Counted from the first letter of the stretch, positions 25,816 to 34,886 are shown. The stretch is 64,000 bases of DNA from Oligoflexus tunisiensis (GCF_001748245.1 NZ_BDFO01000001.1:5030483-5094482); one strand, 5' to 3'. Numbers and translations are program-made. Notes: generated by a model from the letters alone, not told the origin.

Positions 25816-27459
25816 TCAGGCCCGGGTCTTCTGCGGCCCGGCGCCGGCCCGGCGGAAATAGGCCTGCCAGCGGGCCTCCGCCTCATCCCCAAAGAGCATC
25901 GCCGCCGCTTTTTTCAAACCAGCACTCTGCTCCAAAACCTCATGGCGAACGACCAGACTGAGCCGCGTCCGACGACGCAGAAAATCCTCAAGATCCACGA
26001 CGAGTTCACGCTCAGCCATGTGCGCAACTTCCGCAAAGAGGACAGGGGCCTCTTCGATCACGGGCTCCGCCAGGGAAGGGTCAGCCTGAATGCGTTCGAC
26101 CATATCCAGGGCATCATCACCATAAAGGCGCCAGAGCCGTTCCCTGGCATGGCCTTCCCCGAGCCACTCGCGATCCTTGCAGGGCAGTGTCGCGACCAGA
26201 CGCTGATACTGCACCTGAATCTCCGCATCACCTTCCCCATACCAGCGGAGTCGTTGCCCAGAGGGCAGACCCATGCGGCTGACTTCCTCCACCAGTTCCC
26301 GGCCAATATTCAGGCAATCGGTGAGCTTGCCTCCGAAGATGCTGATATGAGTCTTGTCCTGATTGCATTCGAGCACATGCTTGCGCGAGAGGTTCATCCA
26401 TTCCTCGCGATCAAAGTCGCCGGCATTGCCTTTGATCACCAGGGGGCGGACGCCGCAGCGTTCGGCTATGACATCGGCCATGGTCAAGGGCCGGGGCAGA
26501 TTCAAACGCTTGTTGATGTTATCCAGGATAAAGCTGCGATCCGCATCGTTCACCTGGGCCGGCAGCTCCGTCACCCGCGTGTCGGTGGTGCCGATGCACG
26601 AGCACGAGCCCATGGGAATGACAAAGAAGAGGCGGCCATCATCAGCGAAGAATGTGAGCACGCGTTCGCTTTTGTTCAAACGCGGCACGATCAGATGCAC
26701 GCCCTTCGAAAAAATATGCTGATGTTCGGTGGTAATCGCACAGGCCTGGTTGAAGCGATCCGCAAAAGGACCGCCGGCGTTGATCAGAACGCGGGCTTTC
26801 AGATCGAAGGTTTCCTGCGTCCCCTGATCCACACAGGCGATGGACCAGAGACCCTGGGCATCCCGCCGGCCCTGCCGCGCTTCCACATAGTTCAGAACCG
26901 CGGCCCCGGAACGCAGGCCGCGCCGAATGAAATGAAAGACGAAACGGGCATCGTTGTCCTTCAGAAAGCAGTCGGAGTATTCAAGTCCGCCCTGGCTGGT
27001 TTGAGTGGAAACCAGCGGCTCATCGCGCGTGATGGTGGCTCGTGACAGGAGTCGTGGCGGTCGGGTTTTGAAACGCCCCATGAACCAATAAAGAAGCGCG
27101 CCGAGGAAGACGAGAAACCGTGGTTTCCGAAAGCCGCGTTCCAGGTTGGTGAAAAAGCGCAGCTCCTGCACTTCATGCGGGTAGCGTCGCATCAATTCGT
27201 TGCGGGAACGGCAGAGATCCCAGACGAGGGAAAATTCATAGCTCTCCAGGTACTTGATCCCACCCCAGACGAGGTTCGACGATTCCTGCGAGGTGCTGGA
27301 GGCGAAGTCCTTCTTCTCAATCAGGGCGACCTTGTAGCCCGCCGCACTGAGAGCCGCCACCGCCACCGCCCCATTGATGCCACCCCCGACGATGGCCACA
27401 TCAAATGTCTCCGATTTGAGTCGCTGGCGTATGGCTTGTCTTTGACTCGCACCCTTCAT
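25816..27459 (-). CDS. glpD: FAD-dependent glycerol-3-phosphate dehydrogenase
   Basis: The 547-residue protein matches the GlpD/GlpA family, which oxidises sn-glycerol-3-phosphate to dihydroxyacetone phosphate at the inner membrane and passes electrons to quinone. Seen are the FAD site VAIVGGGINGA at 21-31, the family motif SSNLVWGGIKYLESYEF, GVHLIVPRLNKSERVL, and FVIPMGSCSCIGTTDTRV. Length fits the family. I chose the ATG at 27459; ATGs at 27471 and 27498 are possible and none has a strong ribosome site. It stands alone without glpF or glpK. A dyad at 27501-27531 may be its operator. Confidence 0.87.
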   Translation of the reverse strand: MKGASQRQAIRQRLKSETFDVAIVGGGINGAVAVAALSAAGYKVALIEKKDFASSTSQESSNLVWGGIKYLESYEFSLVWDLCRSRNELMRRYPHEVQELRFFTNLERGFRKPRFLVFLGALLYWFMGRFKTRPPRLLSRATITRDEPLVSTQTSQGGLEYSDCFLKDNDARFVFHFIRRGLRSGAAVLNYVEARQGRRDAQGLWSIACVDQGTQETFDLKARVLINAGGPFADRFNQACAITTEHQHIFSKGVHLIVPRLNKSERVLTFFADDGRLFFVIPMGSCSCIGTTDTRVTELPAQVNDADRSFILDNINKRLNLPRPLTMADVIAERCGVRPLVIKGNAGDFDREEWMNLSRKHVLECNQDKTHISIFGGKLTDCLNIGRELVEEVSRMGLPSGQRLRWYGEGDAEIQVQYQRLVATLPCKDREWLGEGHARERLWRLYGDDALDMVERIQADPSLAEPVIEEAPVLFAEVAHMAERELVVDLEDFLRRRTRLSLVVRHEVLEQSAGLKKAAAMLFGDEAEARWQAYFRRAGAGPQKTRA

Positions 27460-27500
27460 AGTCAGGTCCATCCTCTGGGCATATTGGGGGTTGGGCATTC

Positions 27501-27531
27501 GGTAAAGTCGAATGCAAAGTAACGCTTTACC
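27501..27531. promoter_or_regulatory. Inverted repeat upstream of glpD
   Basis: GGTAAAG at 27501-27507 and CTTTACC at 27525-27531 form a perfect 7-bp dyad with a 17-base spacer, 42 bases upstream of the chosen glpD start. It could be a regulator site or an mRNA leader hairpin. No known regulator consensus is recognised. Confidence 0.35.
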
Positions 27532-27712
27532 GCCACCTTGCAAAGACCTTTCCACCGAAAAAAGCCTGCCGCGTAACCGGGATGTTCGCTGAAAGGGCGG
27601 GCTCTTCTTTAGTCTAACGTATGTGAGCTGGTCGCGGCAGGGCGGCCCTGCAATTGACGGCCCCGCCAAACTACGTCACAATTTTAATATATCCTGGGCA
27701 TACGGGTGTGAA

Positions 27713-28075
27713 ATGACCGAAAAAACGGAAAAGCCGAGCCGCAATTACTTTCGCCTGGAATATCCCAAGGAAGCCAGGCCGCACATTGCCATCGGCGACG
27801 GCAAATTCCCTGTGATCAATTTGAGCGAGAAGGGTGTGAAATTCTCCTTCGACGCCAAACGTTCGACTTTTGTTCTGGATACCGACGCGGATTTCGATGC
27901 GACCATAATTTTTCAGGATAAGGGCTGCGCTCAGGTTACCGGCAAAGTCCTGCGCATCGATGCGGATGCGGTCGTCCTCCAATTTTCAGAAGGTGTCCCG
28001 CTGCAAAGAATCATGACGGAACAGCGCCTTTTGCTCAACAAATTCGGGAATCTGAAACGCCCGTTTGAAGGCTAG
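27713..28075 (+). CDS. PilZ-domain protein (likely c-di-GMP binding)
   Basis: The 120-residue protein is a single PilZ domain. The two c-di-GMP contact motifs are present: RNYFR (RxxxR type) at about residue 10 and NLSEKG (D/NxSxxG type) at about 40, followed by beta strands such as AQVTGKVLRID and AVVLQFSEG. Such proteins bind cyclic di-GMP in the cytoplasm and control motility or surface behaviour. It is followed after 8 bases by a membrane-anchored protein, probably in one operon. Start ATG 27713 has only a weak upstream site. Confidence 0.82.
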   Translation: MTEKTEKPSRNYFRLEYPKEARPHIAIGDGKFPVINLSEKGVKFSFDAKRSTFVLDTDADFDATIIFQDKGCAQVTGKVLRIDADAVVLQFSEGVPLQRIMTEQRLLLNKFGNLKRPFEG

Positions 28076-28083
28076 GAAACATC

Positions 28084-28758
28084 ATGGCTGTTCCTCCGAA
28101 CCGTTTCTCAAACCTGTCCCAGTTTTGGTTGCCGGCGACCCTTTTTGTCCTCAGTGTGGGTTCCATTTACTTCACACTCCGGCATGATGAGGATATTCCC
28201 GTGATCGGGCCGGTGGAACGCACCACCCGGAGTTCCTCGGATCTGGAAGCCAGGCGTCGTATGATCAACCAGGCTTTGCAGGGCTCCGCCGCCTGGCAGG
28301 TCTGGTGCGAAAAACCAGCGGAAGCCTTGGCCTCAGTCCAACTCGACGGATTCCATCAGGACCCCACCGATAAGCGCTGGACGGAGTTGCGCCGGCACAT
28401 GCCGCAACGCGAGCAGGATGCGCTGCTCCGTTGTCAGAATACGGAGCGGACCGTGGAAGGCCGTATGCGAGCCTGTCTTTTCCTTGGCAGCAAGGAACAG
28501 GATCCCAAGGACACCGCAAGTCTGCATTTTATCGAAATTACGCTGGAACTCAGAGAGCAGGGACGGAAGAAGATTTTTAGCTGTGCGGAGGCTTTGCGTA
28601 CGACGCAGCCGGTGGAGCTGGCGGCCTGGTATACCTATGCGTGGACCACGCAGATGAGCAGGAAACCCCTGCGTTTTGAGCGTTTGACAGGGGGAACCCG
28701 AATCTTCCCCCCTCTTGCGCAAAATCCGGAAAGGTCGACTGCAAGCAGCCGACCCTGA
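28084..28758 (+). CDS. Single-pass membrane protein of unknown function
   Basis: The 224-residue protein has one N-terminal membrane segment (about residues 14-31, FWLPATLFVLSVGSIYF) and a C-terminal domain presumably outside the cytoplasm. That domain has four cysteines (VWCEKP, LRCQNT, RACLFLG, FSCAEAL) that could form two disulphides. It follows the PilZ gene by 8 bases. Convergent with the metalloprotease gene with a 3-base gap. No family recognised. Confidence 0.68.
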   Translation: MAVPPNRFSNLSQFWLPATLFVLSVGSIYFTLRHDEDIPVIGPVERTTRSSSDLEARRRMINQALQGSAAWQVWCEKPAEALASVQLDGFHQDPTDKRWTELRRHMPQREQDALLRCQNTERTVEGRMRACLFLGSKEQDPKDTASLHFIEITLELREQGRKKIFSCAEALRTTQPVELAAWYTYAWTTQMSRKPLRFERLTGGTRIFPPLAQNPERSTASSRP

Positions 28759-28761
28759 GTA

Positions 28762-29661
28762 TCATTCAAAAGTGCTGGCGGGCAGCTGAGGCTTGAACCA
28801 GCAGGTCGGACGGGTGCCGAGCGTCAGGCCTTCGGATACGTTGCAGCTATACTGCACAGCGTCCATCTCGCCTTCCTTGCTGTTACGCTTGCTGCCAAGA
28901 TCCTTTGCAGGAATCACTTTCACATCCCAATCCTTGCCGCAAAGCGCACCGGCTGCGTAGGTATCCAGACGACACTGACCAGCCGGGTGAGCGTTATAGG
29001 TCGATTTTACGACAGACTTGTCGGGAGTCGACCACGAAGCCTTGGTTCCACCCAGAGCCGACAGAAGGTCAGCCAGGGATTTGCCGCCGGCCATCATACG
29101 ATAGCAGAGGTTGCGATCGGCATCGGTGTCCCAGGCTTTGTCACACATCGCCTTGGGAATCGCATCGAGGTCATCGGCAAAGCGAGCGTTTTCTTCGTCC
29201 TGACCGCTCCAGAGGAGACGACCGCAGGCGAGCGTTGCATAGTAGTCCGACTGACCTTCGTTGGCAGCCCAGGACGAACTGAAGGGATAACCGCCGACGT
29301 GGTGGCCGATCTCGTGACACAGAACCAGGGCGAAACCATCACGAGTCACTTCAGGACGACGAGCCAGACCACCATACATGTTCACTTGCCAGGTTGTGCC
29401 AATTTGCATGGCGCTGGCATTGACGGTGGAGTCGCTCCACAGGCGGTTGACTTTCAATTTGGCGCCGAAGCCCTGGAAAACCTGCGCATACGTCGCTTCT
29501 GCTTCGTCGATAACCTTGTTGAATTCATCCTGCGTGATGCCAGAAGCGCGGAGCAGGCCATCTTCCATCCAGAGGTCGTTCTCCGGCAAAAAGTCAGCCT
29601 TGGCCACCGAAGCCGTCAGGACAAGTCCAGCGAAAGCCGTTGAAGTGATTCGTGCAAGCAT
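28762..29661 (-). CDS. Secreted zinc metalloprotease-like protein
   Basis: The 299-residue product has a Sec signal ending in VAKAD and a gluzincin-type active site: HEIGHH at 116-121, with NEGQSDYYAT near 134 supplying a likely third ligand (Glu135). This is the arrangement of M48-like peptidases, but there is no membrane segment, so it would act in the periplasm or outside. The C-terminal part has several cysteines (GQCRLD, ALCGKDW, YSCNVS, TCWFKP). It has its own promoter candidate at 29699-29727. Substrate unknown. Confidence 0.78.
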   Translation of the reverse strand: MLARITSTAFAGLVLTASVAKADFLPENDLWMEDGLLRASGITQDEFNKVIDEAEATYAQVFQGFGAKLKVNRLWSDSTVNASAMQIGTTWQVNMYGGLARRPEVTRDGFALVLCHEIGHHVGGYPFSSSWAANEGQSDYYATLACGRLLWSGQDEENARFADDLDAIPKAMCDKAWDTDADRNLCYRMMAGGKSLADLLSALGGTKASWSTPDKSVVKSTYNAHPAGQCRLDTYAAGALCGKDWDVKVIPAKDLGSKRNSKEGEMDAVQYSCNVSEGLTLGTRPTCWFKPQLPASTFE

Positions 29662-29698
29662 CTTCTTTTTCCCTTTGTTTTTTTAGGGTTATTAATTG

Positions 29699-29727
29699 TT
29701 TATAAGAATAATTGGTCGGCTGGCCAA
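29699..29727 (-). promoter_or_regulatory. Sigma-70-type promoter of the metalloprotease gene
   Basis: Read on the minus strand, TTGGCC and TATAAA are separated by 17 bases, and the gene starts 38 bases further on. The -10 differs from consensus by one base. The region is markedly AT-rich. A separate 8-bp hairpin (GCCTGCAA/TTGCAGGC, 29802-29824) lies upstream. Confidence 0.5.
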
Positions 29728-29905
29728 GACAATTTCGGAAAGCTAAAGTTTTTGACTTACGAACTTTGACTGAATTGTTTTACGTGCATCAATGGTTACA
29801 AGCCTGCAAGCAGAGTTTGCAGGCCTATCGGAATGAGGTATTTACTGTTGGAATATTTTATGCTGAGGTGACCGAATGCTGGATCATACAGCCAAAACGG
29901 CTACA

Positions 29906-30313
29906 TTAAACACGAGTGGAACGACGTGCTGGGGCCGCGGGTTTCTTCGAAGCCTTCATAAACAGTTCCTGGAGGACCGTCGCTTTTTCCGGTGTCAAAA
30001 GAGGCAGGCCTGCCGCATCCTCGACCGCGATGCCGAGCTGAATGCAGCTGCAGGCGAAAGCCAGCCAATCGAGATCCTTCGCCGCCCGATCCCTTGGTTC
30101 GAAGTAAACCACCTTTTGAATCTGTCCACTCCGTAAGAGAGCCAGGGCTCCTGCCAGCTCCTCGCGATCAATGCTATCAGCACGCAGAAAATCAGGTGTC
30201 CAGCGAACCTTGTCCGCGCTGAGATTTTGGCTTTTTTGCCAGCCGCGCAGTGTGGTCCAGAGCGCTGGATCCGAAATCTTTTCTCCCGGCAGATAGCAGA
30301 GTGTTTGGGCCAT
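29906..30313 (-). CDS. Recombinase (resolvase)-fold small protein lacking the catalytic Ser
   Basis: The 135-residue product starts at the ATG at 30313 behind AAGGACAGG. Residues 50-110 (REELAGALALLRSGQIQKVV, then WLAFACSCIQLGIAVEDAAG) follow the layout of the serine recombinase N-terminal domain, where a helix, the VVV strand and the GV strand occur in the same order. The N-terminal strand reads CYLPGEKISDP where active enzymes have Y-x-R-V-S, so the nucleophile appears lost, and there is no DNA-binding tail beyond a short basic C-terminus (KKPAAPARRS). It may be a structural or regulatory derivative. Family assignment is tentative. Confidence 0.5.
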   Translation of the reverse strand: MAQTLCYLPGEKISDPALWTTLRGWQKSQNLSADKVRWTPDFLRADSIDREELAGALALLRSGQIQKVVYFEPRDRAAKDLDWLAFACSCIQLGIAVEDAAGLPLLTPEKATVLQELFMKASKKPAAPARRSTRV

Positions 30314-30510
30314 GTCCTGTCCTTCTTTCAAATTCTTACGTGTCGAAAGTCTCGCCTGTTCGGACTTTTGGATCAAGAGCGTCTGAAAAGCCCAGTAAGA
30401 ATACAAAATGCGCAGCTTTCAACGGGAATAATTGCAGTATTTGGTTCCTTTTAGGTTTTGACAAAGCTCATCCGATAGAGAAAGAGGTCCTGCCACAAAA
30501 GGAAAGAATT

Positions 30511-31518
30511 ATGCGACTCACCATGAGAATCTTGGGGATATGCTTTATTTCCTTAGGCTGGTTCAGCTGTAAGGACGAGCCGAAGTTCGATAACCCAGGC
30601 GAATCAGCCCAGGTCAAGGACCTCAGACCTCAAGATCAGATCGACAGCGAAGATGCCGAAGCCGCTCAGCAGGCCCTCGAGCCAGTGCCGATTGGTGGAG
30701 CCTATCTGACCTGTCGCTATGAAGTCGTCGAAAGCAACGGCGAAGTCTGGTGTCGTCTCGAAGAGAACGATCAACCTGTTCTGGTGGAAACCCTGCCCAC
30801 GCTCGAAAACTGGGTCTTCACGCAAAACGATGTCCCTTATGATGCTGCGCCTTTTGCTCTGGATCCTGCCACCGGCTGGCAATGGGCGATCAAAATTCCC
30901 AAGGACAACCAGGTTGAGGTTGCCCTCGACATCTTCCTGGACGGTGTTCGCTATCATTTCAGTACCACGATCTCGACGTTGCCGCCGAGCGAAGTGGAGG
31001 AGACCTCGGACACGCCTGCAACCTTGCAGGACAAGCGCTATGCTTATGGCAACACAGCCAGCTTTGTGGTCGACACCAACCCCTTCTCATTCGCAGCTCC
31101 GCAGAGCTGCCAGCAACCGGAAGGTGAAAATGCGAAACCGGATCCTACGCTTCCAAATCTCCGTCTGTTCCTGAAAGCCCAGAAATTCACCTTCCCTTTC
31201 AAGGTGACAGCGGACAGTCTTCTGACCGTCACTGTCGATGAAATCTGCGGGCAAATGCGCCCCATCCATTACGCCGAGCTGCGTGGTGTGGGCGTCAACT
31301 TCCAGGCTCCGATCCCCGTCGGAGCGAAGAAGGTCTCTGTGATCAAAGGCACCACCCTGCCACCTGGGGACTATGAAGTGGTCGTTCACTATGTCCCGCG
31401 CTCGGTTGCGGATCTTTTGAATCAGGAGAGTTTCGCCTTTGGCAAGCTCGTGCTCGAATCCAGTGCGGATCTGGTTCCAGGACGCGCTTACCGCAACGAC
31501 GAAAAACCCGCTGAGTGA
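30511..31518 (+). CDS. Lipoprotein of unknown function, beta-rich
   Basis: The 335-residue product starts at the ATG at 30511 behind AAAGGAAAG; frames upstream overlap the divergent gene. The signal ends in WFSC, so lipidation is likely. An acidic linker (DQIDSEDAEAAQQ) follows and then beta-rich sequence with paired cysteines (LTCRYE, VWCRLE). It ends near a terminator hairpin shared with recA. I do not recognise the family. Confidence 0.7.
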   Translation: MRLTMRILGICFISLGWFSCKDEPKFDNPGESAQVKDLRPQDQIDSEDAEAAQQALEPVPIGGAYLTCRYEVVESNGEVWCRLEENDQPVLVETLPTLENWVFTQNDVPYDAAPFALDPATGWQWAIKIPKDNQVEVALDIFLDGVRYHFSTTISTLPPSEVEETSDTPATLQDKRYAYGNTASFVVDTNPFSFAAPQSCQQPEGENAKPDPTLPNLRLFLKAQKFTFPFKVTADSLLTVTVDEICGQMRPIHYAELRGVGVNFQAPIPVGAKKVSVIKGTTLPPGDYEVVVHYVPRSVADLLNQESFAFGKLVLESSADLVPGRAYRNDEKPAE

Positions 31519-31527
31519 AATAAATAA

Positions 31528-31556
31528 GAGCGACCCCTCTTACCGAGGAGCCGCTC
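31528..31556 (-). terminator. Intrinsic terminator of recA
   Basis: On the minus strand a 12-bp stem (GAGCGGCTCCTC/GAGGGGTCGCTC with two G-U pairs), 5-base loop, is followed by TTATTTATTT. It lies 21 bases after the recA stop. Read on the plus strand the following bases are not T-rich, so it mainly serves recA. Confidence 0.75.
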
Positions 31557-31577
31557 GAAAGCACAGTAAGCTCAAAC

Positions 31578-32699
31578 TCAATCCTTGGCGCCGGCAACTT
31601 TGGCTTCCGGCTTGCTGTCATCGGCCTTACCCTTGCGGGCGCCTTTGGCATCAGCCTTGCCCACTTCCGGCTCTTTTTTCGGTTCCTGCAGATTGGGGAA
31701 ATTGAGCTTCTTTTTCACTTCATATTCGATCTGATTTTTCAGCTCAGGATTGTTTTCCAGGAATTCCTTGGCTTTTTCACGGCCCTGGCCCAGACGCTGA
31801 TCCTTGTAAGAGAACCAGGCACCGGTCTTGGAAATAATCTCGTGCGTCGCACCCAAATCGATCAAATCACCAATATGCGAAATTCCAGTGCCAAAGAGCA
31901 CATCGAATTCGGCTTCCTTGAAGGGCGCGGCGACCTTGTTCTTCACCACTTTCACGCGCACCCGGTTTCCGATCACTTCCTCGCCCTGTTTGATGGACGC
32001 CAGACGACGGATATCCAGACGAACCGATGAATAGAACTTCAGCGCGTTACCACCGGTGGTGGTTTCCGGGCTGCCGAACATCACACCGATCTTCATACGG
32101 ATCTGGTTGATGAAGATGACCGTACAGTTCGAACGGGAGACGGAACCGGTCAATTTCCGGAGAGCCTGCGACATCAGACGGGCCTGAAGACCCACATGCA
32201 TATCGCCCATTTCCCCTTCAATTTCCGCTTTCGGGGTCAAGGCTGCGACGGAGTCGATGATCACGAGGTTCACCGCTTCACTGCGAACCAGCATGTCGAC
32301 GATTTCCAGAGCCTGCTCACCGGTATCGGGCTGCGAAACCAGAAGTTCATCCAGGTTCACACCGATTTTTTTCGCATAGGACGTATCGAGGGCATGCTCG
32401 GCATCCACGAAGGCTGCCACGCCGCCGGCTTTTTGCACTTCAGCCGCAATATGCAGAGTCAGCGTGGTTTTCCCGCTGGATTCTGGTCCAAAGATCTCGA
32501 TCACACGTCCCTTAGGTAAACCGCCCACTCCGAGAGCCGCATCCAGTGACAAGGAGCCGGTCGAAATCGCTTCAATACGACTGGCTTCCTGCTCCGCCTG
32601 CCCCAAGCGCATGATAGCGCCTTTACCGAATTGCTTCTCAATGGCGCTGAGCGCAGTGTCGATAGCCTTGGTGCGTTCGGCGGAATTTTCAAAACCCAT
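31578..32699 (-). CDS. recA: Recombinase RecA
   Basis: The 373-residue protein is a complete RecA: Walker A GPESSGKTT at 71-79, VAAFVDAEHALD, the Walker B strand LVIIDSVAALTPKAE, GLQARLMSQALRKLTG in the L1 region, INQIRMKIGVMFG and TTGGNALKFYSSVRLD in L2. It forms filaments on single-stranded DNA, drives strand exchange and promotes LexA-type self-cleavage. The C-terminal tail is unusually Lys/Ala/Glu-rich (KADAKGARKGKADDSK). GAGAGGAG precedes the ATG, which begins one base after the stop of the EI24 gene, so the two are cotranscribed. No clear LexA box was seen upstream. Confidence 0.98.
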   Translation of the reverse strand: MGFENSAERTKAIDTALSAIEKQFGKGAIMRLGQAEQEASRIEAISTGSLSLDAALGVGGLPKGRVIEIFGPESSGKTTLTLHIAAEVQKAGGVAAFVDAEHALDTSYAKKIGVNLDELLVSQPDTGEQALEIVDMLVRSEAVNLVIIDSVAALTPKAEIEGEMGDMHVGLQARLMSQALRKLTGSVSRSNCTVIFINQIRMKIGVMFGSPETTTGGNALKFYSSVRLDIRRLASIKQGEEVIGNRVRVKVVKNKVAAPFKEAEFDVLFGTGISHIGDLIDLGATHEIISKTGAWFSYKDQRLGQGREKAKEFLENNPELKNQIEYEVKKKLNFPNLQEPKKEPEVGKADAKGARKGKADDSKPEAKVAGAKD

Positions 32700-32700
32700 G

Positions 32701-33411
32701 TTATCTCCTCTCGATAGTGTCGATCCGCTCCAGAGCCATGAGGGTTCCCCCTGCCACAGCCATGGGCATCAAAATAAAATGTACGAAGGGTATCACCAGC
32801 CACAGGCCAAAGCCTAAAATGGCAAAATAATCCTGTCGAGCTTCCTGCACTCTTTGTCGCAAACTCCAGCCTCGCCTTGCCATGGGATAATCATAGTAAT
32901 CCCAACCTACCAGACTGGCCGTGATAAAAATCCCCAGAAGATTCAGACCCGGCACCATGAAGATCAGAATGGACAGTATCATGATGAGCAGGACCTTCTT
33001 AAGCTCCTCCGGAATATATTTCAGCGAGCGCCAGAAGGAGATTTCCTCCACGTAGCCACGCTTTTCCTTTTCCACCGTGCAGGACAGCTGCTCATAAAGC
33101 GGCGCCGCCACCACATTGGTTGCCAGCAGACCAAACAAAAGCGACAGTCCCAAAGCTGCCAGAAAGAGCAGGCCCTTGCTGATGTAATAAAGCAGGACCC
33201 AGAGCCACCCTTCACCTGGTTCGAACAGCAAAGTTCGCATAATGGCGGTTTGGTATTCCCAAAAAAACAGGAGCGCGCCCACCATCAGTCCCAATCCTAC
33301 CAGAGTTGGGAGAAACAAAAGAAGGAACCAAATCGGATGTTGGCGCAGCCATTTGACTCCCAACCAATAAAGACGACTGCCGCGAGCCAACTCGCGGATA
33401 GGATTCATCAT
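32701..33411 (-). CDS. EI24/CysZ-family membrane protein
   Basis: The 236-residue protein resembles the EI24/CysZ family: several membrane segments (IWFLLLFLPTLVGLGLMV, then LFLAALGLSLLFGLLATNVV, a long segment around VLLIMILSILIFMVPGLNLL) with the family stretch VAAPLYEQLSCTVE. CysZ members transport sulphate, but the family is broad and the substrate here is unknown. The start is ambiguous: ATGs at 33411 and 33408, with AGGAAAG about 11 bases upstream. It is the first gene of a two-gene unit with recA, a linkage that may only reflect shared transcription. Confidence 0.75.
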   Translation of the reverse strand: MMNPIRELARGSRLYWLGVKWLRQHPIWFLLLFLPTLVGLGLMVGALLFFWEYQTAIMRTLLFEPGEGWLWVLLYYISKGLLFLAALGLSLLFGLLATNVVAAPLYEQLSCTVEKEKRGYVEEISFWRSLKYIPEELKKVLLIMILSILIFMVPGLNLLGIFITASLVGWDYYDYPMARRGWSLRQRVQEARQDYFAILGFGLWLVIPFVHFILMPMAVAGGTLMALERIDTIERR

Positions 33412-33515
33412 GCGAAACGTACTTTCCTGCCGCAAAGAGCGGCATCTTCAGCAACGGAAACCGGAAGCCGATACACAGTCTAAGCATTCTTACGGGAAAA
33501 CTGAAGAGACATCCC

Positions 33516-34886
33516 ATGCGAGCTTCCGTGGCTGAAGATCCATCACAACAACCATACAATGATATGGCCTCACACCCTTTTAAACGGTTTTGCACCCGAC
33601 TTCCAAGAGAAATTTTGCACTTTCTCGCAAAGGTGTGGTGCCCATGCCTTGCGCTGCTCATTATGATGGCAAACACTCACGCAGCGGCGGCTGATTCCCC
33701 TGCTGGATGGCGCTCCGCGGCGCTGATGCCGTGGCAGCTCATCGGTCTCGATGCCGAATTCACACTCCGTCATCGCGAACAGATGCAGCGCATGCATCGC
33801 GCGCTCCAGGACACGTGGATACAAAATGCCCGTCCCCTGGATCAGGTGGCTCAGCAGGCCAGTGTGGGACTCTCGCTGAACGAGCAGCGCCTCGCTCATG
33901 GCATGATGGTGGGAGCCAGTCGAGCCGGTCTGACCACACCTCATCATCTGCAGCCCATCATCTGTCCGGTGGGGGACAGTCTGCTCTTTGCAGTGGAACT
34001 GATCAGCACCCATGAGGGCCAATTGCTCGCCGCACAGCAAATTCTGGTGCCCCGTGGTCCCTGGGAACAATGGCTCAAACCTGGTCCAGCCCCTGAGGTG
34101 CCGACGGCCCGCTGGCAGGAGGCTCTGCAAAATTTATTGAAAGAGGCCGGCACACCCCGATCCGCGGCTCGCGAAAATCCCTTTAAATTAAGGCTCGGCC
34201 TGCTCCGCGGCAGTCATGATGGGCGCAAGGGTTCGCATCTTTGTTTGAATATGCTGACCGCACATGCCCTGGCCCCTTCCTTCATCGTTCTGCCTCTGGT
34301 GGGTGAACGCGAAGCCGATTTTCTGCGGCGGGTGTGGACACTTCAGGAGCCTCCTCTGCGCGCCACTCGCGAGCTGGTCATGGACTGGGGCATGCAGCCC
34401 AAAGGTCCTGAGTTTCAAGCGGAAGCCCGCTGGAGCGAGGCCGTGCTCGGTTCCTCCATCGATTCCAAACTGCGCGTCCGCACCACCATTGATATCTCGC
34501 AGGAGAAATTGCAGCTGCCCAATGCCCTGATTCAGCTTCTGCAAAAGGAAGCGCAAAGTATCAAGCCTGACGATGGGCCGCAGGTCGCCAAAATTTACGG
34601 GGCCTGGGCTTATCTCGATCGCGGGCGGGCCTGGGGTTTGGAGATGAATGATCGGCTTTATCTGGATGACGGCGAGCGCCTGATCAAAGGTCATGTGGTC
34701 GCATTTTACGGGAGCGGTCTGGGTTTAAAATCACCGCGCGGATTTCCCATCCATGAAGGGGCCATTCTTTTTATTCGCACCGGACAAAGAAAGGTTCAGA
34801 TCGGGGACACATTCCTTTTCGATCCCACGTCCTTTCCCACGCCCTGGCCACCGGTTCGCCAGCCTTCAAACGCTAGCGCGCCTTGA
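33516..34886 (+). CDS. Exported protein of unknown function
   Basis: The 456-residue product has a hydrophobic export segment at about residues 38-58 (FLAKVWCPCLALLIMMA, cleavage near THAAAA). The ATG at 33516 has GAAGAG upstream; an ATG at 33564 would give a more usual signal length but no ribosome site. The C-terminal 90 residues (IYGAWAYLDRGRAWGLEMND, HVVAFYGSG, EGAILFIRTGQRKVQIGD) loosely resemble the FlgT C-terminal fold, which is weak evidence. Its 3' end overlaps the convergent antiporter gene by 21 bases. Otherwise unrecognised. Confidence 0.6.
   Translation: MRASVAEDPSQQPYNDMASHPFKRFCTRLPREILHFLAKVWCPCLALLIMMANTHAAAADSPAGWRSAALMPWQLIGLDAEFTLRHREQMQRMHRALQDTWIQNARPLDQVAQQASVGLSLNEQRLAHGMMVGASRAGLTTPHHLQPIICPVGDSLLFAVELISTHEGQLLAAQQILVPRGPWEQWLKPGPAPEVPTARWQEALQNLLKEAGTPRSAARENPFKLRLGLLRGSHDGRKGSHLCLNMLTAHALAPSFIVLPLVGEREADFLRRVWTLQEPPLRATRELVMDWGMQPKGPEFQAEARWSEAVLGSSIDSKLRVRTTIDISQEKLQLPNALIQLLQKEAQSIKPDDGPQVAKIYGAWAYLDRGRAWGLEMNDRLYLDDGERLIKGHVVAFYGSGLGLKSPRGFPIHEGAILFIRTGQRKVQIGDTFLFDPTSFPTPWPPVRQPSNASAP

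Noticed and set aside
25810..27045. Plus-strand open frame of 411 codons opposite glpD
   Set aside because: Complementary strand of an unambiguous FAD dehydrogenase; no ribosome site or domain.
29802..29824. 8-bp hairpin GCCTGCAA/TTGCAGGC considered as a terminator
   Set aside because: No T-run on either strand. It also lies upstream of a promoter and past neither gene at the usual distance; left as an unexplained hairpin.
33412..33515. LexA-type SOS box upstream of the recA unit
   Set aside because: I looked for CTGT-N8-ACAG and GAAC/GTTC-type pairs and found none convincing.
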